The notes below the pieces were generated by a model. That model had not been told where the DNA came from, did not search any database, and saw nothing but the letters and a program-made list of their open reading frames with translations. Position numbers and translations under genes: made by a program. DNA of 64,000 bases from Candidatus Kaistia colombiensis (GTDB taxonomy: Bacteria > Pseudomonadota > Alphaproteobacteria > Rhizobiales > Kaistiaceae): NCBI GenBank assembly GCA_029203105.1, contig CP119318.1, forward strand, positions 3,796,501 to 3,860,500. The letters are read 5' to 3'. Of the stretch, positions 20,083 through 37,537 are shown one piece after another. The stretch's first letter is position 1. Each line of letters opens with the position of its first letter.

Positions 20083-21354
20083 TCAGTAGGCGACGCCGCT
20101 GGCCGGCTTGAGCAGGGCGCCCGTCGAGGCGGCATTGTCGGAGATCGAACTCCCGAGCGAGCGCAACTGGTCATCATAGGTCTCGCGCGTCTTCGGATCG
20201 ATGATCGCCACCGGCGCGGTAATGATCAGGCCCGCCGCCGCGCCGACGCTCGCCGCCGCCCCGCTCGTTACCGCGACAAGCCTGTCGCCAAACGCCGTCT
20301 GCGAGTCCGTCATCGTCTGCCCCTCGGCCAGACGCGCGCCGATCAGTTGCACCACCTCTGGGCTCGCGGCGAATTTGGCATGGTTGAGCCGGTCATCCGT
20401 ACGCAGCTTGGTCAGATCGATCACGGTGATCTTCTCCCTCTGCATTTCGCTTGCAAACGGTTCCTGCGAGACATCGATCTGCCCAAGACGCTGGACGTTG
20501 CCCCAGACCCGGCGCGACACCTGCAGGGCCCGGTCGTCCTGCGAGACGAACAGGGTAACAGCCGGCCCGTCCGTGCCGATATCCGCCATCTGGCGGCGGA
20601 ATACGTCGACGTCGACGTCCGGCGCGGCCAGCATGACGTTCTTGATCTTCGGGGCCACGCGCTTGTCGCGGATGGCCATCTGGCGAAGCGCTTCGAGCGT
20701 CACCCAATTGCCCATCGAATGCGCCAGGATCGACACCTCGTCGACATTCGGGTCGGACGCCACCGCCCTCAGCAGCAGTTCCAGCGCATCGCGGGAGTAG
20801 TTGTTGCTCTCGCGGTCATAGCCATAGGCGAACACGCTGCCGCGCGACGGCCAGGTGAACAGGATCGGCACCACGTCCGAATTGGAATCCTGGACGATCT
20901 GGGCGAAGCGGTAGACGGCATCCTCGAAGCGATTGTTGAAGCCGTGGATGAAGACCAGGGCCTGGCGCTTCGGCGTTGCCTTGATGCGCTTGTTGAACCA
21001 GGCCTTCGTCTGCTCCAGGTTCATGTCCTGGGCCGAGACGGTCACGAAGTCCTTCGTCGGGTCGCCGGGCAGCTTCTTCGGCCATTGCACGTCGCCTTTT
21101 TTGCGCGCGGAGGCCGGCGGGATCGACACGACAATGTTGGCGAAATCGATCGCCCGGGCGCGCTCGCCGGTGAACATTTCTCCCGGCACGTTGGAACGCT
21201 GTCGCGTCGTCGCCACCATCATGTCAACGGTGCTGCTGCCCGGAACGGGCGCTGTCACGGCAATCGGTAGCAGCACGTCCTTCGGCCGTCCGCCGCAGCC
21301 GGCAAGAAGCCCGGCGAGAACCAGACACGTCACACTCGCCCGGACCAGAACCAT
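20083..21354 (-). CDS. Alpha/beta hydrolase lipoprotein (DUF900 type)
   Basis: A 423-aa protein with a lipobox LLAGC (Cys20), so probably membrane-anchored. It has the DUF900 features VSIPPASARKKGDVQWP, the oxyanion-loop ALVFIHGFNNRFEDAVYRFA, the nucleophile elbow LAHSMGNW (serine nucleophile) and MLAAPDVDVDVFRRQM. Family members are uncharacterised esterase-like proteins. The ATG at 21352-21354 is preferred to a TTG four codons upstream. A glycine/alanine-rich helix near the C-terminus may associate with membrane. It follows the rpoC terminator on the same strand. Confidence 0.75.
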   Translation of the reverse strand: MVLVRASVTCLVLAGLLAGCGGRPKDVLLPIAVTAPVPGSSTVDMMVATTRQRSNVPGEMFTGERARAIDFANIVVSIPPASARKKGDVQWPKKLPGDPTKDFVTVSAQDMNLEQTKAWFNKRIKATPKRQALVFIHGFNNRFEDAVYRFAQIVQDSNSDVVPILFTWPSRGSVFAYGYDRESNNYSRDALELLLRAVASDPNVDEVSILAHSMGNWVTLEALRQMAIRDKRVAPKIKNVMLAAPDVDVDVFRRQMADIGTDGPAVTLFVSQDDRALQVSRRVWGNVQRLGQIDVSQEPFASEMQREKITVIDLTKLRTDDRLNHAKFAASPEVVQLIGARLAEGQTMTDSQTAFGDRLVAVTSGAAASVGAAAGLIITAPVAIIDPKTRETYDDQLRSLGSSISDNAASTGALLKPASGVAY

Positions 21355-21503
21355 CCCGTTACGCAACTCGACCTACCCCCCGAAAGGACGAACAGCCTGG
21401 CTACCCAGGACGCCACGTGCCCACCGTAGCTCATCCCTATGACAGATGCGCTTCCCTAACGGACCCTGGGAAGATTCTCCAGAGCCGCGACTTCTCCGCC
21501 ACG

Positions 21504-21530
21504 AAAAAAGGCCGCCCGAAGGCGGCCTTT
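21504..21530 (-). terminator. Intrinsic terminator after rpoC
   Basis: Perfect 10-bp stem AAAGGCCGCC / GGCGGCCTTT with a four-base loop. On the minus strand it ends in a run of six U residues, 22 bases past the rpoC stop. It closes the rplKAJL-rpoBC transcription unit. Confidence 0.93.
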
Positions 21531-21551
21531 CATTTCAAAGGACCGAGCCGA

Positions 21552-25787
<4,236 letters not shown>

Positions 25788-25882
25788 CGCCGATCTCCTT
25801 CGATGCCGGTGGCCGATCGAGGATCACCCTCGCCCGGACCACCGCATGTAAACTGAATGGGCTTGTCGGAAAACGCGGCGGA

Positions 25883-30019
<4,137 letters not shown>

Positions 30020-30066
30020 GTTCGCTCCTTCTTTACGTTCAAGAACAGCTATCCGGAAAGCCGTAC

Positions 30067-30086
30067 AGCCGCGCTTGGGCGCGGCT
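30067..30086 (-). promoter_or_regulatory. Hairpin in rplL-rpoB spacer
   Basis: AGCCGCGC / GCGCGGCT, a perfect 8-bp inverted repeat with a four-base loop, located 47 bases upstream of rpoB. It has no U-run and could be an RNA processing or stability element; function is inferred only from position. Confidence 0.4.
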
Positions 30087-30118
30087 CTCTGGATAGCGGT
30101 CCTTATGGACCATGATGG

Positions 30119-30145
30119 AAACCGGCCCCGGCAATCCGGGACCGG
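30119..30145 (-). terminator. Attenuator-like hairpin between rplL and rpoB
   Basis: On the minus strand CCGGUCCCGG / CCGGGGCCGG forms a 10-bp stem (one U-G pair) with loop AUUG, followed by only three U residues. It begins 15 bases after rplL. Partial terminators at this place are known in other bacteria to lower rpoBC relative to L7/L12; here that role is inference. Confidence 0.55.
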
Positions 30146-30160
30146 CCGATTTCAATCGAC

Positions 30161-30532
30161 TTACTTGACGTCGACCTTGGCGCCAGCGCCCTCGAGCTGA
30201 GCCTTGAGCTTAGCAGCCTCGTCCTTCGAGACGGCTTCCTTCACGGCCTTCGGAGCAGCTTCGACCAGGTCCTTGGCTTCCTTGAGGCCAAGAGCCGTGA
30301 TCGCGCGGACTTCCTTGATCACGTTGATCTTGTTCGCGCCGGCATCCACGAGGATGACGTCGAACTCGGTCTTCTCTTCAGCAGCGGCGGCCGGAGCGGC
30401 AGCAGCGGCAGCAACAGCGACCGGAGCCGCAGCCGAAACGCCCCACTTCTCTTCGAGAAGCTTGGAGAGCTCAGCAGCCTCGAGCACGGTCAGGGCGGAC
30501 AGATCGTCCACAATCTTTGCAAGATCAGCCAT
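30161..30532 (-). CDS. rplL: 50S ribosomal protein L7/L12
   Basis: L7/L12 (123 aa) forms the multicopy stalk recruiting translation GTPases. N-terminal dimerisation domain MADLAKIVDDLSALTVLEAA, an alanine-rich hinge at about residues 37-54, and the C-terminal domain with GLKEAKDLVEAAPKAVKE. It follows rplJ by 45 bases. Confidence 0.98.
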   Translation of the reverse strand: MADLAKIVDDLSALTVLEAAELSKLLEEKWGVSAAAPVAVAAAAAAPAAAAEEKTEFDVILVDAGANKINVIKEVRAITALGLKEAKDLVEAAPKAVKEAVSKDEAAKLKAQLEGAGAKVDVK

Positions 30533-30577
30533 TTTATCTTCCTGTCAGTTCGAACTTCGTTTGAATGAGAGAACGGC

Positions 30578-31096
30578 CTACGCCGCTTCATCCTTCTTGG
30601 CATAGGCGCCGAACACGCGGGCAAGTTGCGCCGCGGGTGCGCTGACGACCGTCGCGATCTTGGTAGCCGGGGCCTGAATGAGGCCAACCAGCTTGCCGCG
30701 CAGTTCGTCGAGCGACGGCAGCGTGGCAAGAGCCTTGACGCCGTTCGGATCCAGATTGGTCTTGCCCATCGCGCCGCCGAGAATGACGAGCTTGTCATTC
30801 GTCTTGGCGAAATCGGCCACGACCTTGGGCGCTGCCACCGGATCGTCGGAATAAGCGACGATCGTCGGACCCGTGAACAGGTCCGCAATGTGGGCAGAGT
30901 CCGTGCCTTGAAGGGCGAGCTTGACGAGGCGGTTCTTTGCGACCTTTACGCTGACCCCTGCCACGCGAGCCTTGCCACGAAGGGCAGTCAACTCGGCGAC
31001 GGTGAGGCCGGCATAGTGTGCCACGACGACGACATTGGTCTCCTGGAAGACCTCGTTCATCGTCGAGACAAGTTCGCGTTTTTCCGCTCTTTCCAC
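30578..31096 (-). CDS. rplJ: 50S ribosomal protein L10
   Basis: L10 (172 aa) anchors L7/L12 dimers to the ribosome and, with them, represses its own operon in E. coli. Start is a GTG (31094-31096) with GGAGAG upstream, giving MERAEKRELVSTMNEVFQET. Motif VVAHYAGLTVAELTALRGKA is characteristic. It is preceded by a 298-base leader after rplA. Confidence 0.96.
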   Translation of the reverse strand: MERAEKRELVSTMNEVFQETNVVVVAHYAGLTVAELTALRGKARVAGVSVKVAKNRLVKLALQGTDSAHIADLFTGPTIVAYSDDPVAAPKVVADFAKTNDKLVILGGAMGKTNLDPNGVKALATLPSLDELRGKLVGLIQAPATKIATVVSAPAAQLARVFGAYAKKDEAA

Positions 31097-31394
31097 TTGC
31101 CTCTCTCCAGTTGGCGGGTGACCTCTCGGTCGGTTCCGCCGGTTACGTATGCCGCGACCAGAGATCCGATCGCAGCGCTGCGTGCCTGTCCCCCAGCCAC
31201 CCTTGCGGGCTTCGGGTCAAAGAGGTTCGAACCGATAAGCGGCTTGCGCCGAAAATCCTTCTTCCCCCCGTCTATGCAGGAGATTAAGCCGGCGAACCGG
31301 CCCCTGCAGTCTCGGACAGGTATTGACCGGGCGGAGGGCGAACCCACCGCCGGCCATCTTGCCGCCCGGTAGACCGGGCGGAGATTCTCAAGCC
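31097..31394 (-). promoter_or_regulatory. Leader region between rplA and rplJ
   Basis: A 298-base spacer with no gene. It starts with a perfect inverted repeat CCGCCCGGT-AG-ACCGGGCGG (31362-31381) 13 bases before... i.e. just beyond the rplA stop in transcription direction, and probably contains the rplJL-rpoBC promoter and the L10-L12 autoregulatory mRNA leader. Position matches the L10 leader of other bacteria; I did not fold it in full. Confidence 0.5.
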
Positions 31395-32093
31395 TTAGGC
31401 GCCGAGCGTGGTCGACGGATCGACATGGACGCCGGGGCCCATGGTCGACGACACGGCGACCTTCTGAAGGTACGTGCCCTTCGCGCCGGTCGGGCGGGCC
31501 TTCTGGACGGCGTCCACGAAAGCCTTGATGTTCTGGACCAGCTTCTCGGTGTCGAAGCTCGCCTTGCCGATCCCGGCGTGGATGATACCAGCCTTCTCGA
31601 CGCGGAACTCGACCGAGCCGCCCTTGGCGCCGGCGACAGCCGCCGCGACATCCATGGTGACCGAGCCGACCTTCGGGTTCGGCATCAGGCCGCGCGGGCC
31701 GAGCACCTTACCGAGGCGGCCGACCAGCGGCATCATGTCCGGGGTCGCGATGCAGCGATCGAAATCGATCGTGCCGCCCTGAACGATCTCGAGCAGATCC
31801 TCGGCGCCGACGATGTCCGCACCCGCTGCCTTGGCTTCCTCAGCCTTGGCGCCGCGCGCGAAAACCGCGACGCGAACCGTACGGCCGGAGCCGTTCGGCA
31901 GGTTGCAGACGCCGCGGACCATCTGGTCTGCGTGACGCGGATCGACGCCGAGATTGAGGGCGACCTCGATCGTCTCGTCGAACTTCGCGTTGGCGCGATC
32001 CTTGATGAGCGCCACTGCGACGCTGATCGGATAGAGCTTGTTGCGGTCGATGCCCTCGCGGGCGTTGATAACGCGCTTACCGTGCTGAGCCAT
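31395..32093 (-). CDS. rplA: 50S ribosomal protein L1
   Basis: L1 (232 aa) forms the mobile L1 stalk at the E site and represses rplKA translation in E. coli. I start at MAQHGKRVINAREGIDRNKL; the open frame reaches far upstream over rplK but in a different reading frame of that gene. Signature MMPLVGRLGKVLGPRGLMPN and the end SSTMGPGVHVDPSTTLGA are diagnostic. Two bases after the rplK stop. Confidence 0.97.
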   Translation of the reverse strand: MAQHGKRVINAREGIDRNKLYPISVAVALIKDRANAKFDETIEVALNLGVDPRHADQMVRGVCNLPNGSGRTVRVAVFARGAKAEEAKAAGADIVGAEDLLEIVQGGTIDFDRCIATPDMMPLVGRLGKVLGPRGLMPNPKVGSVTMDVAAAVAGAKGGSVEFRVEKAGIIHAGIGKASFDTEKLVQNIKAFVDAVQKARPTGAKGTYLQKVAVSSTMGPGVHVDPSTTLGA

Positions 32094-32095
32094 GA

Positions 32096-32527
32096 TCAGG
32101 CAACCACCGTGAGGCCCATGGACCGGGCGGAACCTTCGATCATCCGAGCCGCCGCTTCGATATTCTCGGCGTTCAGATCCTTCATCTTCTTCGTCGCGAT
32201 CTCGACGCACTGGGCGTGCGTGACCGAGCCGGCGGCGGCACCCTTGCCGGGAGTCGTCGCGCCCTTGTCCAGACCGGCCGCCTTCTTCAGGAGGAAGCTC
32301 ACCGGCGGCGTCTTCATCACGAAGGTGAAGGACTTGTCCTGGTAGTAGGTGATGACCACCGGTACCGGGGAGCCCTTTTCCATTTCCTGGGTCTGCGCGT
32401 TGAACGACTTGCAGAATTCCATGATGTTGATGCCGCGCTGGCCGAGCGCGGGACCGATCGGCGGCGACGGGGTCGCCGACGCGGCCTTGACCTGAAGCTT
32501 CAGGTAGCCTGCAACTTTCTTTGCCAT
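32096..32527 (-). CDS. rplK: 50S ribosomal protein L11
   Basis: L11 (143 aa) forms the GTPase-associated centre with 23S rRNA and is required for RelA-type stringent response in bacteria that have it. Motifs ATPSPPIGPALGQRGINIME and FVMKTPPVSFLLKKAAG are clear; the C-terminus ARSMGLTVVA is typical. It is coupled to rplA. Confidence 0.98.
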   Translation of the reverse strand: MAKKVAGYLKLQVKAASATPSPPIGPALGQRGINIMEFCKSFNAQTQEMEKGSPVPVVITYYQDKSFTFVMKTPPVSFLLKKAAGLDKGATTPGKGAAAGSVTHAQCVEIATKKMKDLNAENIEAAARMIEGSARSMGLTVVA

Positions 32528-32668
32528 TTCTGTTCCTTTCCCATGCCGGCAACCCGCCGACGAGGTAGGCCGACGTCACGTCGGCCGATTGCCAGCCTCA
32601 GCTGGCAGGAATGGCGTGGTCCGGATGGCGACACCTGGCGAGCGCCGCACCCTCCCACGCCCGAACGA

Positions 32669-33199
32669 TCAGAGCTTTTCGACCTGACCGTATTCGAGCT
32701 CCACCGGAGTGGCGCGCCCGAAAATCGACACGGCGACCTTGAGCCGCGCGCGAACCTCGTCGACTTCCTCGACGAGGCCGTTGAACGAAGCAAACGGCCC
32801 GTCCGACACGCGGACCTGCTCGCCGACCTCGAAGCTGACCGACGGCTTCGGCCGCTCCACGCCTTCCTGCACCTGGTGGATGATGCGGTTGGCTTCGGAT
32901 TCCGAGATCGGCATCGGCCGATTGTCGGAGCCGAGGAAGCCGGTCACCTTCGGCGTGTTCTTGATCAGATGATAGGCGTCATCGGTCAGCGCCATCTTCA
33001 CGAGTACGTAACCCGGGAAAAATTTGCGCTCCGCATCGACCTTGCGACCGCGGCGCACCTCGACGACCTTCTCGGTCGGAACCAGGATCTCGTCGAAAAG
33101 ATCGGCCAGACCACGCTGGCCGGCCTGCTCGCGAATCGACTCCGCGACCTTCTTCTCGAAGTTCGAATAGGCGTGGACGATATACCAGCGTTTATCCAA
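32669..33199 (-). CDS. nusG: Transcription antitermination factor NusG
   Basis: NusG (176 aa) binds elongating RNA polymerase, couples it to Rho and to S10 of the ribosome. N-terminal NGN domain begins MDKRWYIVHAYSNFEKKVAE and contains FFPGYVLVKMALTDDAYHLI; the KOW domain has GEQVRVSDGPFASFNGLVEE. It is 15 bases downstream of secE, 141 upstream of rplK. Confidence 0.98.
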   Translation of the reverse strand: MDKRWYIVHAYSNFEKKVAESIREQAGQRGLADLFDEILVPTEKVVEVRRGRKVDAERKFFPGYVLVKMALTDDAYHLIKNTPKVTGFLGSDNRPMPISESEANRIIHQVQEGVERPKPSVSFEVGEQVRVSDGPFASFNGLVEEVDEVRARLKVAVSIFGRATPVELEYGQVEKL

Positions 33200-33214
33200 T
33201 GAACTGCCCTCCGC

Positions 33215-33415
33215 CTATCGGCCGAGACCGAGCAGGAACGAGACGCCCCAGCTCAGGCCGAAATCGGCGACTGTAAAGAACAGGCTCGCCAGGACGGCCA
33301 TAACGAAGACCATGACGGTCGTGATCGCGGTTTCGCGACGCGACGGCCATACGACCTTCGATACCTCCGCACGAACCTGCTGGAGGAACGTAAATGGATT
33401 AGTTTTGGTGGCCAT
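33215..33415 (-). CDS. secE: Protein translocase subunit SecE
   Basis: SecE (66 aa, the short one-helix form) clamps SecY in the inner membrane. It has the amphipathic VRAEVSKVVWPSRRETAITT segment (conserved WPSRxE) followed by one transmembrane helix, VMVFVMAVLASLFFTVADF. Conserved secE-nusG pairing supports the call. Confidence 0.97.
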   Translation of the reverse strand: MATKTNPFTFLQQVRAEVSKVVWPSRRETAITTVMVFVMAVLASLFFTVADFGLSWGVSFLLGLGR

Positions 33416-33512
33416 TACCCGCTCACGGCTTGCGGGCGCGCGGACGTCTGTCTGCGCACCCCGCTGGGAAGCGTTACATAGAACCGATCAATCGATTCCT
33501 CAAGTAGTAAAT

Positions 33513-33588
33513 TGGCAGGGGCAGTAGGATTCGAACCTACGACCTACGGTTTTGGAGACCGTCGCTCTACCAGCTGAGCTATACCCCT
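33513..33588 (-). tRNA. tRNA-Trp (CCA)
   Basis: Cloverleaf on the minus strand: acceptor AGGGGTA / TGCCCCT, D-arm TAGCTCAGCTGGTAGAGC, anticodon loop with CCA, T-arm GGTTCGAATCC, and an encoded 3' CCA. It precedes secE, a conserved bacterial arrangement. Confidence 0.97.
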
Positions 33589-33594
33589 ACCGGA

Positions 33595-33620
33595 GAAAAA
33601 GGCTGTTTCCGGCCTTTTTC
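33595..33620 (-). terminator. Terminator-like hairpin between tuf copy 2 and tRNA-Trp
   Basis: GAAAAAGGC / GCCTTTTTC, a perfect 9-bp inverted repeat with an eight-base loop. Because the arms end in A5/T5, it can act as an intrinsic terminator on the minus strand after tuf. If efficient, tRNA-Trp and secE need their own promoter; if leaky, they are read through. Confidence 0.6.
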
Positions 33621-33671
33621 AAAACTCTCCGACGACGTCCTGCTACTTAGCAGACCCGCGCCGGGCTTGCA

Positions 33672-34862
<1,191 letters not shown>

Positions 34863-34961
34863 CGACGTCGGTTCCTGTCGTCTCGTTCCTACGAGCCGGA
34901 CGGCTCGGACTGCACCATCAACCCACTGCGCACCGCGTCAAACCGCGCCAGGCTCAGTTGA

Positions 34962-35035
34962 TGGAGCGGGTGAAGGGAATCGAACCCTCGTATTCAGCTT
35001 GGAAGGCTGCTGCTCTACCATTGAGCTACACCCGC
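34962..35035 (-). tRNA. tRNA-Gly (TCC)
   Basis: Minus-strand cloverleaf: acceptor GCGGGTG, D-arm TAGCTCAATGGTAGAGC, anticodon loop TTCCAAG (anticodon TCC), T-arm GGTTCGATTCC, encoded CCA. 74 bases including CCA. It lies 20 bases after tRNA-Tyr. Confidence 0.96.
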
Positions 35036-35055
35036 ACGCTAACGTTCCGTCGAAA

Positions 35056-35140
35056 TGGTGGAGGAGGTTGGATTCGAACCAACGTAGACTAAGTCAACGG
35101 ATTTACAGTCCGTCCCCTTTAACCACTCGGGCACTCCTCC
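35056..35140 (-). tRNA. tRNA-Tyr (GTA)
   Basis: Minus-strand tRNA of 85 bases with the long variable arm of class II tRNAs. Acceptor GGAGGAGT, anticodon GTA in ACTGTAAAT, T-arm GGTTCGAATCC, encoded CCA. It is the first gene of the tRNA-Tyr, tRNA-Gly, tuf group. Confidence 0.96.
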
Positions 35141-35340
35141 AAATCACTTCGGCAGAGCGTTGTCGTTCAGGCAGTTACCGGACGATGCCGCCGGGGCGGT
35201 TCGTTCGATGGCCGTCTTATGGCGACCTTGCCCGGCCCTGTCAACGCATATCCAACCAACTTCCACGGCTTCGGTGCATGGCTCCAAATCCATGGGCAGG
35301 TTCGATTGCCGGTTTCGCGCGCCGCTCGTATAAGCGGGGC

Positions 35341-36183
35341 ATGACAGACGAAAGCAAACATAGCAGATCGCAGCGGCAACCCGGACATTTCCGCGGTGGC
35401 AAGGGCAAACCCGGTCACAACGGTCCGCGCCGTTTCGCCTCCAACGCGCCGGCCGAACGCCGCCCGGATCAGCTGTGGATATATGGCATCCACGCCGTCG
35501 CGGCGGTGCTGGCCAATCCGCGGCGCAAGGTGCTGCAGCTGCTGGCGACGCAGAATGCCGCCGGTCGGCTGGTCGAGGAAGGGGCAACTCTGCCCGGCGA
35601 CCTGAAGGACACCTCGCCGCGCGATCTCGACAAGCTGCTCGGCTCGGAAGCCGTGCACCAGGGCGCCGCGGTAGAGGTCGCACCGCTCGCGCCTCTCGAT
35701 CTCGACGCGCTGGGTGACGCCCGCCTGATCGTCGTGCTGGACCAGGTGACGGACCCGCACAATGTCGGCGCCATCCTGCGCTCCGCCGTCGCCTTCGGCG
35801 CCGATGCGCTGATCACCACGGGCCGCCACGCACCGACCGAGACCGGCGTTCTCGCCAAGTCCGCCTCCGGCGCGCTCGAGAACATCGCGATGATCGAAGT
35901 TCCGAATCTCGCCACCGCGCTCACCGATCTCCGTGACATGGGCTTTTCCTGCGTCGGCCTCGACAGCGAAGGCACCATGCCGCTGGAAGAAGGCATTCGG
36001 GGCGACAAGATCGCCCTGGTGCTCGGGGCCGAAGGCAAGGGCTTGCGCCGCCTGACCCGCGATCGTTGTGACATCGTCGCCCGGCTCGACATGCCCGGCG
36101 CGATCAAGAGCCTCAACGTCTCCAACGCGGCGGTGCTGTCGCTCTATCTTGCGCGCCGCCATCTCGGCACGGCGACAAGCTAA
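35341..36183 (+). CDS. rlmB: 23S rRNA 2'-O-methyltransferase of the TrmH/RlmB family
   Basis: A 280-aa SPOUT methyltransferase, probably methylating G2251 of 23S rRNA. A basic, disordered N-terminus (about 40 residues) precedes a substrate-binding domain (LWIYGIHAVAAVLANPRRKV) and the catalytic domain with motif 1 DPHNVGAILRSAVAFGADA, motif 2 ALVLGAEGKGLRRLTRD and motif 3 IKSLNVSNAAVLSLYLARR. Start at MTDESKHSRSQRQ; the open frame upstream runs through tRNA-Tyr and is ignored. Divergent from the tRNA cluster, as in many Rhizobiales. Confidence 0.9.
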   Translation: MTDESKHSRSQRQPGHFRGGKGKPGHNGPRRFASNAPAERRPDQLWIYGIHAVAAVLANPRRKVLQLLATQNAAGRLVEEGATLPGDLKDTSPRDLDKLLGSEAVHQGAAVEVAPLAPLDLDALGDARLIVVLDQVTDPHNVGAILRSAVAFGADALITTGRHAPTETGVLAKSASGALENIAMIEVPNLATALTDLRDMGFSCVGLDSEGTMPLEEGIRGDKIALVLGAEGKGLRRLTRDRCDIVARLDMPGAIKSLNVSNAAVLSLYLARRHLGTATS

Positions 36184-36449
36184 CCTGAATGTCGAGTCAC
36201 GCGGGTGGTGCTAGCGCCTGAGTGATTCGACGCCCCCGCGCTTCCCGCGAGCGGCCCTTCACGGGATATGCGTGGGAGATGCTGGAGATTGCCGAAATTG
36301 GCGCGATGCGCGCTTGGGCGGCGTGATCCGCCATCCCCGCTCCACGGCAGCCGGTACTTCACCTTTCGCTGCTCGAACTCGGATCGCGGAAGCGTCTGCT
36401 GGAACGATTGCGGCGACAGCGCATTCTTACCGAGTGGGGCCGAAGCAGG

Positions 36450-36719
36450 ATGAATACCATGCGCGCATTGTTCGTCATCGGCGTCGTCGCAACGCTCGCC
36501 GCTCCGATACAGGCTCAAGCTGTTGGCTGTGTCTCGGGCGCCGTGGCCGGGGGAGTTGCCGGGCATTATGCCGGCCATCATGCCGTCCTTGGGGCCATTG
36601 GCGGTTGTGTGGCCGGACATGAACTCCACAAGAAGCGCCAAGCAGCGCAACTCCAGAATCAGCACGACCAACAGGTTCCGACGACGGCGCCTGCTCCGAC
36701 GACGCCCCCAGCCCAATAG
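36450..36719 (+). CDS. Small secreted glycine-rich protein
   Basis: An 89-aa protein with a signal peptide (MRALFVIGVVATLAAPIQAQA) followed by a glycine-zipper-like segment, GAVAGGVAGHYAGHHAVLGA, and a polar Gln/Thr/Pro-rich tail. Glycine zippers occur in outer-membrane or membrane-inserting small proteins. The true start may be the ATG three codons later (36459), which has AGCAGG at better spacing. Followed 18 bases on by a strong terminator, which supports it as a real gene. Function unknown. Confidence 0.65.
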   Translation: MNTMRALFVIGVVATLAAPIQAQAVGCVSGAVAGGVAGHYAGHHAVLGAIGGCVAGHELHKKRQAAQLQNQHDQQVPTTAPAPTTPPAQ

Positions 36720-36737
36720 GCAGGTCCAGTTCAGAAG

Positions 36738-36764
36738 AGCCCGCCTCTTCAGGCGGGCTTTTTA
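36738..36764 (+). terminator. Intrinsic terminator
   Basis: Perfect 9-bp stem AGCCCGCCT / AGGCGGGCT, loop CTTC, followed by TTTTATT on the plus strand. It terminates the small glycine-rich protein gene. Confidence 0.92.
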
Positions 36765-36969
36765 TTGTCCGAGGATCGAGTCGGCGTGGAGGCGATCGCG
36801 GAATCGCGGCAAGGCGCTTGACGCGGGGAGCGTGATGGGAGAAGAGACCGCGTCCGCCCGTTCCGGCAGGGGTTAGCCCACGTGACGTAAGATGGCACAC
36901 CACGATCCGTTTTTTTGGGTGCGCCTAAGACTGGGTAACGTACTGAACTTTCGTTGGAATATAGGATAG

Positions 36970-37044
36970 GCCGGTTTAGCTCAGCGGTAGAGCAGCGGTT
37001 TTGTAAACCGAAGGTCGGGGGTTCAATCCCCTCAACCGGCACCA
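36970..37044 (+). tRNA. tRNA-Thr (TGT)
   Basis: Plus-strand cloverleaf: acceptor GCCGGTT / AACCGGC, D-arm TAGCTCAGCGGTAGAGC, anticodon loop with TGT, T-arm GGTTCAATCC, encoded CCA. It borders the accessory F420/catabolic region, a typical place for island insertion, although I see no integrase. Confidence 0.96.
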
Positions 37045-37537
37045 TGCAGCCCCTGAATTCTTGACGGAATTCATCTGCGCGCTCCATGGAGGCGCGGTGA
37101 GCGAAGGGCGCGGTGACCGCATGGTGACCGCGAGGATGATTTTCGCAGGCACTGATTTGCCGGAATTGCGCCGAACCGTCGATTGGCGCCTCCACTTATG
37201 TCACCGAGAGAACCGATCGCTCTTGGCTGTAGCAAGGGGCCAACACGGCACCAGTCCGGGTTCAGCATTCGGGCGATCGTCGTCCCAGTCAGCCGCTGCC
37301 GCCCCCCACGTCCGTGCCTGTGCGCCAGCTGCGGATCTGCCATCGGCCGCCCGCGCCTTCCCAAACTCAGATCCGAAGAAAGCTCGGAAATTGCACGCTT
37401 CTTTGGAAGGACCATCCATCAACTGGCCTTAAAGCCGGGAATGCCCCGGCCCCGCCGGCAGTAAACTCCCCCTCGCAGCGCTGCTTGGCCCAAGGGCTTT
37501 GGCTGGAAGCGCGGAGCAAAGGAAGGGGGGCCGTTTC
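37045..37537. other. Non-coding gap between tRNA-Thr and the aldehyde dehydrogenase
   Basis: 493 bases without a convincing gene. Open frames of about 75-125 codons exist on both strands but have no recognisable family, no good start context and mutually exclusive frames. I see no integrase fragment and no direct copy of the tRNA 3' end. The promoter for the aldehyde dehydrogenase-aminotransferase pair should lie here. Confidence 0.6.

Noticed and set aside
36749..37195. Minus-strand frame containing VEGIEPPTFGLQNRC
   Set aside because: This is the well-known spurious translation of the antisense strand of a tRNA gene (tRNA-Thr here).
37061..37432. 123-codon frame after tRNA-Thr
   Set aside because: No family resemblance, no ribosome-binding site, overlapping frames on both strands; treated as non-coding.
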